The translations under genes and the position numbers were made by a program. The notes under the pieces were generated by a model. That model was not told the origin of the DNA, searched no databases, and worked only from the letters and a program-made list of their open reading frames with translations. Positions 7,383-15,691 of a DNA stretch of 64,000 bases are shown here, piece by piece. The stretch comes from Streptomyces sp. CB01201 (lineage in GTDB: Bacteria; Actinomycetota; Actinomycetes; Streptomycetales; Streptomycetaceae), in assembly GCF_002803085.1 (NCBI RefSeq), contig NZ_NNBJ01000020.1, positions 87,607 to 151,606 of the forward strand, read 5' to 3'. Every line of letters starts with the position of its first letter. Within the stretch, counting starts at the first letter, position 1.

Positions 7383-8921
7383 ATGCACGTACCACACCGC
7401 GCGCCGCGCTCCGGCGCGGCGCGGGTCACCCTGCTCACCGAGGGCACCTATCCGCACAGCCACGGCGGGGTGAGCGTCTGGTGCGACCAGCTCGTCACCG
7501 GAATGCCCGACATCGACTTCGACATCATCGCGGTCACCGGTACCGGACGCGAAGCCACCGTCTGGGACCTCCCGCCGCACGCCTCCGAGGCCGTCTCGGT
7601 CCCCATGTGGGGCCCGGCGCCCGCAGGTTCGGCCCCGCGCGGCCGACAGGAACGGCGCCTCATGGCAGCCTACGAACGCTTTCTGACCGCCCTGCTCGAC
7701 CCCTCGGCCGAGGACGGCTTCGGGCCGGCCCTCTACGAGATGGCCCGGGCCGCCCGCGACGGGCAGCTCAGCCCCGCCCTGCGCGGGGACGCGGCGATCC
7801 GGGTCCTGACCGAGGTGTGGAACCGCCCGGGGCTCGCGGTCCGCGAGGCCCGGCCGACGCTGCACGACGCGGTCACCGCGACCGGGCTCCTGGAGCACGC
7901 GCTGCGGCCGCTCGCCGCGGCCCCGCCGACCCAGGGCGTCTCGCACGCGGTGAGCGGCGGAGTGGCCGTACTACCGGGTCTGGTGGGCGCCGAACTCCAC
8001 GGCGTACCAATGCTGTTGACCGAGCACGGCGTCTATCTGCGCGAGCGCTACCTGGGCTACCGCACCGCCCCCTACCGCTGGCCGGTCAAGGCCGTGCTGC
8101 TCGGCTTCTTCCGGCTGCTCGCCGAGGAAACGTACCGCCGGGCCGCGCTGATCACACCGGGCAACCAGTACAACCGGCTGTGGGAGGAGCAGGGCGGGGC
8201 CGATCCCCAGCTCATACGCACCGTCTACAACGGGGTCGACCCGGCGGCGTTCCCGCCCGCCGGACCGGAACCTTCCGCCCCGACTCTCAGCTGGGCCGGT
8301 CGAGTCGACCCGATCAAGGACCTGGAGACCCTCATCCGCGCCTTCGCCAAGGTGCGGGCCGAGCTGCCCGAGGCCACCCTGCGCCTGTTCGGCGGCACGC
8401 CCCGGGGCGGCGAGGCCTACCGGGAGCGCTGCGAGGCGCTCGCCCAGTCGCTCGACCAGGGCGGGGCGGTCACCTTCGAGGGCCGCGTCGAGGACATCAG
8501 GGACGCCTACGCCGCGGGCAACGTGGTCATGCTGTCCAGCATCAGCGAGGGGTTCCCGTTCACCCTCATCGAGGCGATGAGCTGCGGCCGGGCCACCGTC
8601 TCCACGGATGTGGGCGGGGTGCGCGAGGCGGTCGGCGAGACCGGACTCGTGGTGCCGCCGCGCGATCCGGCCGCGATGGCCGCGGCGGCCCTGGAACTCC
8701 TGGGGGACCCGGCTCGCCGGGCCGCGATGGGGGAAGCGGCACGGTTGCGCGTCGTCGAGCAGTTCACGCTGCGCCAGACCGTCGACACCTTCCGGGCCAT
8801 CTATCTGGAACTCTCCGCACGCGACCGGCTCGTCCCGGCACGGCGAAGAGCCGGCCACGAGGACGCCACCATGGCACTGCGCCTGGTGAGGGCCGATGAG
8901 CTGAGCCGGGTGGCGGGGTGA
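7383..8921 (+). CDS. pelF: PelF-like family 4 glycosyltransferase
   Basis: A 512-residue cytoplasmic GT-B glycosyltransferase. The N-terminus (VTLLTEGTYPHSHGGVSVWCDQLV) is the DUF3492 signature of PelF, the enzyme that polymerises the hexosamine-rich Pel polysaccharide; the C-terminal GT4 domain has GRVDPIKDLETLI and the EX7E pair Glu389/Glu397 in SEGFPFTLIEAM. Length matches PelF (about 500). PelF and its relatives use UDP-hexosamines, which agrees with the deacetylase, GH135 and GH114 genes around it. GGAG lies seven bases before ATG 7383. Its stop overlaps the next start (GTGA), so the membrane protein is probably translationally coupled. The symbol is by family, not by proven orthology. 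Confidence 0.85.
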   Translation: MHVPHRAPRSGAARVTLLTEGTYPHSHGGVSVWCDQLVTGMPDIDFDIIAVTGTGREATVWDLPPHASEAVSVPMWGPAPAGSAPRGRQERRLMAAYERFLTALLDPSAEDGFGPALYEMARAARDGQLSPALRGDAAIRVLTEVWNRPGLAVREARPTLHDAVTATGLLEHALRPLAAAPPTQGVSHAVSGGVAVLPGLVGAELHGVPMLLTEHGVYLRERYLGYRTAPYRWPVKAVLLGFFRLLAEETYRRAALITPGNQYNRLWEEQGGADPQLIRTVYNGVDPAAFPPAGPEPSAPTLSWAGRVDPIKDLETLIRAFAKVRAELPEATLRLFGGTPRGGEAYRERCEALAQSLDQGGAVTFEGRVEDIRDAYAAGNVVMLSSISEGFPFTLIEAMSCGRATVSTDVGGVREAVGETGLVVPPRDPAAMAAAALELLGDPARRAAMGEAARLRVVEQFTLRQTVDTFRAIYLELSARDRLVPARRRAGHEDATMALRLVRADELSRVAG

Positions 8922-10306
8922 GCGGGCCCATCCGTCTGGGGCCGCCCGACGGCCGCGACGACACGCTGACGCTGCGGCTCGCCACCGAGTCGACGATGAC
9001 GCTCCGCCTGCCGGGCCGCCGGTCCGCGCGGTGGGGCAAGGACGCGGCGGTGGACCGCCTCGCCGCCGAACTCGCCGAGCAGATAGGGCCCGCCGTCCAC
9101 GCCTACGAGGTCGCGGCGGTCCTGGAGTCAGAGGGCCTGACGGCCCAGCAGATCGCGGACGAGTACGGCCACCGCAATCTGTTCGCACTGGCCGAGGATC
9201 TGTACCGGCGGGTGCCGCGCAGCTTCCCCGAGCCGCCCGCGGCCGCCGACCCCTGGAAGCCCGACCCGGTGCGCTGCGGGCTGCGCGGCGCGCTGTTCGC
9301 GCTGCCCGGACTCGCCTATCCCCTCACCGCCCGGCTGTGGCAGAGCGACCGGGCGGTGCTCGCCCTGATCGTGGCCGGTCTGATCTCGTGGGCCTGGGGG
9401 CAGGGGCTCGGCCACCGCGCCTATCTGCGGATGGCCTCGGGCCGGGCCGAGGCGGCCCGCACGCTGATGGCGGGAGCGCCGCTCGGCGCGCTGCTCGCCT
9501 TCGTCACGGGCCTGGCGATCGCGGGGCCGAGCCCGGCCGCGTTCTTCGTGGCGGGCCAGTCCTGCTACCTCGCGGCGGCCGGGATCCTGCTGGTCCTTGC
9601 CCGCGAACGGCTCCTGCTCGGCGCGCTCGCCCCGCTGATGGTGGGGGCCGCCGCGCTGCCGTTCCGGGAACCGGGCGCACCGCTGCGGATCGGGATCAGC
9701 GTGTTCACGCTCGTCCTGGTGGTCGCGACCGCCGCCTACTGTCTGCGCCAGGCCCTGAAGCTGCAGCCCGCGTCGGCCCCGGTGCGACCGCCGCTCGCGG
9801 CCTCGCTCCCGTACGGTCTGTTCGGGCTCGCGGCGGGGGTGCTGGTGGCCTTCGCCGGACAGCAGCATCCGCTCGCGGTGATCGCGCTGACGCTCAGCAT
9901 GGGCCCCGCCGAATGGCTGCTCTACCGCTACCGGGGCCTGTCGGTCGCGGCGCTGCGGGCGACGGCCACCCCGGCCGCCTTCCGCCGGCGCTCTGCCGCC
10001 GTGCTCGGGGGCTGCCTCCTCGTCTACCTGCTGCCGCTGATCCCCGCGGCGCTGCTCACCGGCGCCGAACCCGCGCCCCTGCTCGCGCTCGCCGCACTGC
10101 TGTGGACGGCGCTGCTGCTCCAGGCGTTCGGCATCGCCTGGATCCCGGCCGCCGTCAGCCTCGCGGCGGCGACCGGGATCGCGTCGGCGGCCCTGGCCGC
10201 GCCGCCGCCGGGGCCGCTCACCGAGCTCCTCTGTTGTACGGCCGCCGCCCTGGCCCTGACGGGCACCACCCTGCACCTGCTCGGGCGGCCCACCGCACAC
10301 GCCTGA
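8918..10306 (+). CDS. Polytopic membrane protein, candidate polysaccharide exporter (PelG position)
   Basis: A 462-residue protein with about 110 cytoplasmic residues at the N-terminus (including SEGLTAQQIADEYGHRNLFALAEDLY, perhaps a small helical domain), followed by roughly ten to twelve hydrophobic segments from residue about 120 to the end. No family motif was recognised. It starts with GTG inside the stop codon of the PelF-like gene, exactly where PelG (a 12-TM, 450-residue Wzx-like partner) follows PelF in Pel operons, so a role in exporting the nascent polymer is the simplest inference. PelG does not normally have such a soluble N-terminus, so homology is unproven. Confidence 0.65.
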   Translation: MSGPIRLGPPDGRDDTLTLRLATESTMTLRLPGRRSARWGKDAAVDRLAAELAEQIGPAVHAYEVAAVLESEGLTAQQIADEYGHRNLFALAEDLYRRVPRSFPEPPAAADPWKPDPVRCGLRGALFALPGLAYPLTARLWQSDRAVLALIVAGLISWAWGQGLGHRAYLRMASGRAEAARTLMAGAPLGALLAFVTGLAIAGPSPAAFFVAGQSCYLAAAGILLVLARERLLLGALAPLMVGAAALPFREPGAPLRIGISVFTLVLVVATAAYCLRQALKLQPASAPVRPPLAASLPYGLFGLAAGVLVAFAGQQHPLAVIALTLSMGPAEWLLYRYRGLSVAALRATATPAAFRRRSAAVLGGCLLVYLLPLIPAALLTGAEPAPLLALAALLWTALLLQAFGIAWIPAAVSLAAATGIASAALAAPPPGPLTELLCCTAAALALTGTTLHLLGRPTAHA

Positions 10307-10412
10307 CCCCGGCACCACGGCCCCCGACCGGCGCACCAGCCGGACCAAGGGCCTCACACACCGCACCCGAACGATCACCACACGTACCGAACCACCTTGA
10401 GAGGAGCGGCAG

Positions 10413-11414
10413 TTGTCCTCCGCACCGCTTGTCGCCGTCACCGGAGCCGAAGGCTTCATCGGATCCCACCTCACCGAGGCCCTCGTCGCCTCGGGGCACC
10501 GGGTCCGCGCGATGGCCCAGTACAACTCGTTCTCGTCCTACGGCTGGCTGGAGACCCTGTCCCCCGACGTCCTGGACCAGGTGGACATCGTCCTCGGCGA
10601 TGTCCGCGACCCGGGCTCGGTGCGCGGTCTGGTCGAAGGGGCCGAAGCCGTCTACCACTTGGCTGCCCTGATCGCGATCCCGTATTCCTACCAGGCCCCG
10701 CACAGCTACGTGGACACCAACATCACGGGCACGCTCAACGTCCTGGAGGCGGTCCGCGCCCTCGGCACGCCGCGCCTGGTGCACACCTCGACCAGCGAGA
10801 CGTACGGCACCGCGCAGACCGTGCCGATCACCGAGGACCACCCCATCAACACCCAGTCCCCGTACGCCGCTTCGAAGGCCGGCGGGGACCGGCTCGCGGA
10901 CAGCTACTTCGCGAGCTTCGCCACTCCGGTGGTCACGCTGCGGCCGTTCAACACCTACGGTCCGCGCCAGTCGATGCGGGCCGTGATCCCCACGGTGATC
11001 GGCCAGGTCGCGGCGGGCGAGCGCACCATCACGCTCGGCGATCTGCGCCCCACCCGGGACTTCACGTTCGCCGCCGACACCGCGCGGGCCTTCCTCGCGG
11101 TCGGCACCGCCCCCGCCGAGCAGGTCGTGGGGCGCACGTTCAACGCCGGTACCGGCACCGAGATCTCGGTCGGGGACCTGGTGCGGCTCATCGGCAAGGT
11201 CATGGGCGCCGAGCTCGACGTCCGCGAGGACGAGCAGCGCATCAGACCCGCCAACTCCGAAGTGATGCGTCTGGTGGCGGACGCGAGCCGGCTCACCGAG
11301 GCCACCGGCTGGCAGCCGGGGTTCGGCCTGGAGTCGGGCCTTGAGCGGACCGCGGAGTTCTTCCGCGACCCGGGCAACCTCGCGCGTTACAAGACCGGCA
11401 TCTACAACATCTGA
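10413..11414 (+). CDS. NAD-dependent nucleotide-sugar 4,6-dehydratase-like SDR (LegB/GMD type)
   Basis: A 333-residue extended SDR. TGAEGFIGSH (10-19) binds NAD and Y151/K155 (SPYAASK) are the catalytic pair. The third catalytic strand reads TSTSETYG (125-132): the Ser-Glu arrangement is that of GDP-mannose and LegB-type 4,6-dehydratases rather than the SSSAxVYG of 4-epimerases. The N-terminal AQYNSFSSYGWLE also matches LegB. It starts at TTG 10413 with GAGGAG six bases upstream. In the cluster it would feed a keto-sugar nucleotide to the reductase-like SDR at 12167. A C4-epimerase role like fungal Uge3 is the alternative. Confidence 0.75.
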   Translation: MSSAPLVAVTGAEGFIGSHLTEALVASGHRVRAMAQYNSFSSYGWLETLSPDVLDQVDIVLGDVRDPGSVRGLVEGAEAVYHLAALIAIPYSYQAPHSYVDTNITGTLNVLEAVRALGTPRLVHTSTSETYGTAQTVPITEDHPINTQSPYAASKAGGDRLADSYFASFATPVVTLRPFNTYGPRQSMRAVIPTVIGQVAAGERTITLGDLRPTRDFTFAADTARAFLAVGTAPAEQVVGRTFNAGTGTEISVGDLVRLIGKVMGAELDVREDEQRIRPANSEVMRLVADASRLTEATGWQPGFGLESGLERTAEFFRDPGNLARYKTGIYNI

Positions 11415-11445
11415 CTCTGCAGTCCCCACTCTCAGGGAGGCTCCC

Positions 11446-12159
11446 ATGCACGCAGTGATACTCGCCGGAGGCAAGGGCGTCCGGCTGCGGCCGTACACCA
11501 CGGCGCTGCCCAAGCCGCTGGTCCCGATCGGCGACCAGCACGCGATCCTGGAGATCGTGCTGCGCCAGCTCGCGGCGTCCGGGTTCACCAGCTGCACCAT
11601 CGCCATCGGCCACCTCGGCCAGATCATCCGCGCCTATGTGGGCGACGGCGAACGCTGGGGCCTGGACATCGACTACAGCACCGAGGAGAGCCCGCTCGGC
11701 ACCATCGGCCCGCTGCTGACCATGCGTGACCGGCTGCCGGAATCCTTCCTCGTCATGAACGGGGACATCCTCACCGACCTCGACTACGCGGACGTGCTCA
11801 CCCAGCACCGGACCAGCGGGGCACCGCTGACCATCGCCACCTACGCCCGCAAGGTGCACATCGACTTCGGGGTGCTGACCACCGACGACACCAAGGTGGT
11901 GGCCTTCACCGAGAAGCCGAGCATGGACTACCGGGTGTCGATGGGCGTGTACGGCCTGTCGCTCAGCACGCTGGCCACCTACACGCCCGGCCTGCCGCTG
12001 GGCTTCGACGAGCTGGTCCTGGACCTGCTCAAGGCCGAAACCCCGCCGCATGCCTACGCGTTCGACGGCTACTGGCTGGACATCGGACGCCCGGACGACT
12101 ACGACCGGGCCAACGCCGAGTTCACCACGCACCGTTCACTCCTGCTGAAGGGGGCCTGA
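11446..12159 (+). CDS. Sugar-1-phosphate nucleotidyltransferase
   Basis: A 237-residue nucleotidyltransferase (Pfam NTP_transferase type) that makes an NDP-sugar from a sugar-1-phosphate and an NTP. The signature HAVILAGGKGVRLRPYT followed by LPKPLVPI is at the N-terminus, with the metal Asp in MNGDIL and FTEKP further on. It is short, with no left-handed helix or acyltransferase domain. AGGGAGG ends five bases before ATG 11446. It lies between the dehydratase-like and reductase-like SDRs, so the three probably act in one NDP-sugar route, as the guanylyl/uridylyl transferases of LegB-type pathways do. Confidence 0.8.
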   Translation: MHAVILAGGKGVRLRPYTTALPKPLVPIGDQHAILEIVLRQLAASGFTSCTIAIGHLGQIIRAYVGDGERWGLDIDYSTEESPLGTIGPLLTMRDRLPESFLVMNGDILTDLDYADVLTQHRTSGAPLTIATYARKVHIDFGVLTTDDTKVVAFTEKPSMDYRVSMGVYGLSLSTLATYTPGLPLGFDELVLDLLKAETPPHAYAFDGYWLDIGRPDDYDRANAEFTTHRSLLLKGA

Positions 12160-12166
12160 CCGCCCC

Positions 12167-13075
12167 ATGCGCATCCTCGTACTGGGGCACAGCGGCTACC
12201 TGGGCGGCCATGTCGCCCAGGAGTTGCGTGCCCTGCCCGGTGTGCGGTTCTTCGGCGCGGGCCGGGGCCCCACGTCGGACCTCGCCGTGGACCTCGCCAC
12301 CGTCCCTCCGGCTCAACTCGCCGAGCAGCTCTTCTCGTTCGCGCCCGACGCGGTCATCAACTGCGCGGGCGCGGTCGGCCCGCAGTCCGTCCCGCTCGCC
12401 GAGATCAACGTCCGGGGCCCCGCCGTGCTGTGCGCGGCCCTGCGCGAGGCGGCCCCGACCGCCCGGCTCGTCCACTTCGGCTCCGCGGCCGAATACGGGC
12501 CGAGCGGCATCGGGGAACGCGTGACCGAGCAGACCGCGGCCCGGCCCACCACGCTGTACGGAGCCACGAAGCTGGCCGGCACCTTGGCCGTCACCTCGTC
12601 GGGTCTGGACGCCGTGGTGCTGCGGATCACCAACCCGGTCGGGCCCGGCGCACCCGCCGCCGGGCTGCCGGGCCGGCTGGCCCGGCAGCTGCGCGACCTG
12701 GGACCCCGGTCCTCGGTACGGCTCGGCGACCTCTCCGCGCACCGCGACTTCGTGGACGCGCGGGACGTCGCGCACGCCGCGGTCCTCGCGGCGACCAGCG
12801 CCGGCCCGCTGCCCCCGCTTCTCAACGTCTCCCGCGGACAGGCCGTCCCGGTAAGGGAGTTGGTGCACGAGCTGGCCCGCGCGGCCGGGTTCGAGGGCCA
12901 TATCGAGGAGAACGCCGAGGGCTCGGCGCGCTCGGCGGACGTGCCCTGGCAGTGTTCCGACCCGACCGCGGCCCGCACCACGCTCGACTGGTCGCCCCGG
13001 CACGACCTCGCCGACTCGGTGTCGGCGCTCTGGGCGGCCGTGAACGCCGAGCCGGACCGGGAACCGGTGCACTGA
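12167..13075 (+). CDS. NAD(P)-dependent SDR, probable NDP-keto-sugar reductase or epimerase
   Basis: A 302-residue extended SDR. LGHSGYLGGHV is the dinucleotide fold, NCAGAVG the next strand, FGSAAEYG holds the catalytic Ser region and YGATK the Tyr/Lys pair. The gene follows the nucleotidyltransferase by seven bases, and its TGA overlaps the ATG of the Sph3-like gene. Together with a 4,6-dehydratase-like enzyme and a nucleotidyltransferase it would complete synthesis of an NDP-6-deoxyhexose or amino-sugar. Which step it performs cannot be told from sequence. Confidence 0.75.
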   Translation: MRILVLGHSGYLGGHVAQELRALPGVRFFGAGRGPTSDLAVDLATVPPAQLAEQLFSFAPDAVINCAGAVGPQSVPLAEINVRGPAVLCAALREAAPTARLVHFGSAAEYGPSGIGERVTEQTAARPTTLYGATKLAGTLAVTSSGLDAVVLRITNPVGPGAPAAGLPGRLARQLRDLGPRSSVRLGDLSAHRDFVDARDVAHAAVLAATSAGPLPPLLNVSRGQAVPVRELVHELARAAGFEGHIEENAEGSARSADVPWQCSDPTAARTTLDWSPRHDLADSVSALWAAVNAEPDREPVH

Positions 13076-13734
13076 TGCTGCTGGTTCCCCTTTACGTCCA
13101 TCCCGCCGAGGATCCGGCCGCCTGGCAGCGGCTCGCCGAGGCGGCGGACGATGTGTACGGGGTGGTGCTGAACGCGGCCGACGGCCCGGGCACCGCCCCG
13201 GATGCCGCATTCACCGGCCCGGTCGAGACACTGCGCTCGGCCGGGGTCCGGGTGCTCGGCTATGTCGACCTGGACTACGGCACCCGGCCGCTGGCCGACG
13301 TGGTCCGGGACATCGACCGCCATCGCGCCTGGTACGGCACGGACGGCTGTTTCTTCGACCGGGCGCCCGCCGACCGCACCGGCCTGCCGTTCGTGCGGCA
13401 GGCGACCCGGGCCGCACGGCGGGCGGGCGCCACGACCCTGGTGCTCAACCCGGGGGTGCATCCCGCGCCCGGCTATCTGCGCCTGGCCGATCTGGTGGTC
13501 ACCTTCGAGGGACACTGGTCGACCTATGTGTCCACGTTCTCCCGGCCCGGCTGGGCCGACCGCCAACCACCCGAGCGGCTCTGCCACTTGGTGTACGGCG
13601 TCCCCGGGGCGCTCCTCGCGCTCGCCCTGCGGACGACGGGGGACCGCGGCGCCGGCGTGTGCTGCGTGGTCGAGCGCGAGCTGCCCAATCCGTGGGCGGC
13701 ACTGCCGCCCGTGCTTCCCGGAAAGACACCATGA
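13075..13734 (+). CDS. Spherulin-4/Sph3-like protein (GH135 family)
   Basis: A 219-residue TIM-barrel-like protein with the Spherulin-4 pattern: LLVPLYVHP at the N-terminus, LGYVDLDYGT (61-70), the DGCFFD strand ending at Asp95, LVLNPGVHP, and FEGHW with Glu145. Fungal Sph3 hydrolyses galactosaminogalactan using an Asp-Glu pair plus a downstream Glu; here Asp95 and Glu145 are present but the second acidic residue of the pair is Arg96. No signal peptide is visible, unlike secreted or membrane-anchored fungal Sph3, so it may act in the cytoplasm. The start is inside a TGATG junction and the end overlaps the GH114 gene (ATGA). Confidence 0.8.
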   Translation: MLLVPLYVHPAEDPAAWQRLAEAADDVYGVVLNAADGPGTAPDAAFTGPVETLRSAGVRVLGYVDLDYGTRPLADVVRDIDRHRAWYGTDGCFFDRAPADRTGLPFVRQATRAARRAGATTLVLNPGVHPAPGYLRLADLVVTFEGHWSTYVSTFSRPGWADRQPPERLCHLVYGVPGALLALALRTTGDRGAGVCCVVERELPNPWAALPPVLPGKTP

Positions 13735-14672
13735 ACCGCACCCCGCCCCGCCGTTCGACCGCCCTGCTGTGCACCGCCGTCACCGTGCTGCTGCTCGCGA
13801 CCGCCTGCTCGTCCGGCTCCTCCGACGACGACGCGGACGGCCCGGACGACCCCGCCCCGACCTCGACCGGACCCACTCCCCCGCGCTCCCCGGCACCCAG
13901 CAGGCCGGGCACGCCTTCGCCGGGCACCTCCACCCCGCCCGCGTCGCCCTCGCCGAGCGGCCCGGCGAAGGCGAAGATCTGGCAGCCCAGACCCGGTACC
14001 GCCTGGCAGTGGCAGCTCAACGGCCGGGTGCAGGACGGCCCCGACGTCCCGGTGTACGACATCGACGGCTTCGAGAACACCGCGGCCGACGTCGCCAAGC
14101 TGCACAGCCAGGGCCGCAAGGCGATCTGCTACATCAACGCGGGCGCCTGGGAGAACTTCCGGTCGGACAAGGGCGACTTCCCCGGCTCGGTGCAGGGCGA
14201 GAACAACGGCTGGGAGGGCGAACGCTGGCTCGACATCCGGCAGATCGACGTGCTGCGACCGCTGATGGAGCGCCGCTTCGACATGTGCAAGCAGAAGGGC
14301 TTCGACGGCGTCGAGCCCGACCTGATGGACGGCTACGCCAACAAGACGGGCTTCCCGCTCACGGCGGCGGACCAGCTGGCGTACAACCGCATGCTCGCGG
14401 GGATCGCCCATGCGCGGGGCCTCGCGGTGGGGCTCAAGAACGACCTCCAGCAGATCCCCGAGCTGGTGCCCGACTTCGAGTTCGCGGTCAATGAACAGTG
14501 TGCGCAGTTCGACGAGTGCGCCAAGCTCACGCCGTTCGTGAAGGCGGACAAGGCGGTGTTCCACGTCGAGTACGAGCTGCCGAACAAGGACTTCTGTGCC
14601 GAGTCCGACAAGCTGGGGCTCTCCTCGATGCGTAAGAACCTCAAGCTGGACGTGTGGCGTCAGCCCTGCTGA
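13731..14672 (+). CDS. GH114-family endo-alpha-1,4-polygalactosaminidase-like lipoprotein
   Basis: A 313-residue exported glycoside hydrolase. The signal peptide ends in LLLATAC with Cys26 as the lipid site, then a Ser/Pro/Thr linker (27-80) leads to a TIM-barrel GH114 domain: VYDIDGFEN (108-116), ICYINAGAWENFRSD, ERWLDIR and GFDGVEPDLMDGY with acidic Glu195 and Asp197. GH114 enzymes (Ega3 in Aspergillus, the PelA hydrolase domain) cut alpha-1,4-linked galactosamine, so this protein probably trims or releases the polymer at the cell surface. ATG 13731 overlaps the previous stop. It converges on the AEC transporter gene. Confidence 0.85.
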   Translation: MNRTPPRRSTALLCTAVTVLLLATACSSGSSDDDADGPDDPAPTSTGPTPPRSPAPSRPGTPSPGTSTPPASPSPSGPAKAKIWQPRPGTAWQWQLNGRVQDGPDVPVYDIDGFENTAADVAKLHSQGRKAICYINAGAWENFRSDKGDFPGSVQGENNGWEGERWLDIRQIDVLRPLMERRFDMCKQKGFDGVEPDLMDGYANKTGFPLTAADQLAYNRMLAGIAHARGLAVGLKNDLQQIPELVPDFEFAVNEQCAQFDECAKLTPFVKADKAVFHVEYELPNKDFCAESDKLGLSSMRKNLKLDVWRQPC

Positions 14673-14685
14673 AGGGGCCGCGCTC

Positions 14686-15609
14686 TCAGCCGAGCAGGAC
14701 CGCTGTCAGGGACAGGGTCGCCATCGACAGGAGGGTCGAGAGCAGCACGGTGTCGCGGGGCAGCGCGGCGTCGAGGCGGTATTCGGAAGCGAAGACGAAG
14801 GCGTTCTGCGCGGTGGGCAGCCCCGCGCAGAGCACCACCGCGAACAGTTCGGGGCCGCCGAGCCCGAAGGCCCACCGTCCCAGCGCATAGGCCAGGAGCG
14901 GCTGGACGGCCGTCTTGAGGGTGACGAGCAGGGTGCGCTCGGCCCGCTCCCCCGGGGCGGCCGCGGTCCGCGCGGTGAGCGACATGCCGAGCGCGAACAG
15001 GGCGGCGGGGACGGCGCCGCCGCCCAGGACGGCGAGCGGCGAGGTCACCTCGGTGGGCAGCCCGAGGCCGAGCGCGGCCACCGCCGCCCCGGCGGCGGAT
15101 GCGCCGACCACCGGGTTGCGTAGGGGCAGTTGGAGCATCCTGAGCCATCGCCCGGGTGCGTCACGGCGTACGTCGAGTTCGATGAGGATCAGGATCAGCG
15201 GCGTGATGAAGAGCATCTGGAAGAGTGCCGCGGCCACGATGAACGAGGTGTCGTGCAGGACGTGCACCGCGACCGGGATCCCGAGGTTGGCCGAGTTCAC
15301 ATAGGAGGCGCCCATCGCGCCGATCGCCTGCTCGGCCCGCTTGCGCCCGAAGAGGCGTCCGCTCGCCACCAGGCCCGCCGCGAACACGGCGAGCAGGCTG
15401 AGGGCGAAGACCGCGACGCCGGGCTGTGCGAGGTCCCCGGGGCGCGACTTCGCCATCGTCAGGAACAGCAGCGAGGGCATCGCGAAGGTGAACGCGAAGC
15501 GGCCCAGCACCTGTTGGGCCTGGTCGCCCAGCAGGTCGAACCGCCCGGCCGCCCAGCCGAACGCGGTGATGATCCAGATGGGCAGGAATCCGGAGAAGAC
15601 CGAGTGCAC
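14686..15609 (-). CDS. AEC family transporter
   Basis: A 307-residue membrane protein of the auxin efflux carrier/malate permease type with about ten hydrophobic segments in two inverted halves. Marker segments are SANLGIPVA in the first half and LPTAQNAFVFA in the second. Substrates in bacteria are usually organic acids. It begins with GTG at 15609 and follows an aldehyde dehydrogenase gene on the same strand after a hairpin, so it may not be strictly co-transcribed with it. Confidence 0.85.
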   Translation of the reverse strand: MHSVFSGFLPIWIITAFGWAAGRFDLLGDQAQQVLGRFAFTFAMPSLLFLTMAKSRPGDLAQPGVAVFALSLLAVFAAGLVASGRLFGRKRAEQAIGAMGASYVNSANLGIPVAVHVLHDTSFIVAAALFQMLFITPLILILIELDVRRDAPGRWLRMLQLPLRNPVVGASAAGAAVAALGLGLPTEVTSPLAVLGGGAVPAALFALGMSLTARTAAAPGERAERTLLVTLKTAVQPLLAYALGRWAFGLGGPELFAVVLCAGLPTAQNAFVFASEYRLDAALPRDTVLLSTLLSMATLSLTAVLLG

Positions 15610-15630
15610 CGGGTCAAGGATGCCCGAACG

Positions 15631-15670
15631 GTGTCCGGTCCCCGCCGTCGGGGTACCGCTGACCGGACAC
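15631..15670 (-). terminator. Hairpin between aldehyde dehydrogenase and AEC transporter genes
   Basis: Arms GTGTCCGGTC (15631-15640) and GACCGGACAC (15661-15670) are perfect 10-bp complements with a GC-rich 20-nt loop. It sits just after the aldehyde dehydrogenase stop. Confidence 0.55.
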
Positions 15671-15691
15671 GCGTCCCCGGCCGGTCAGACC

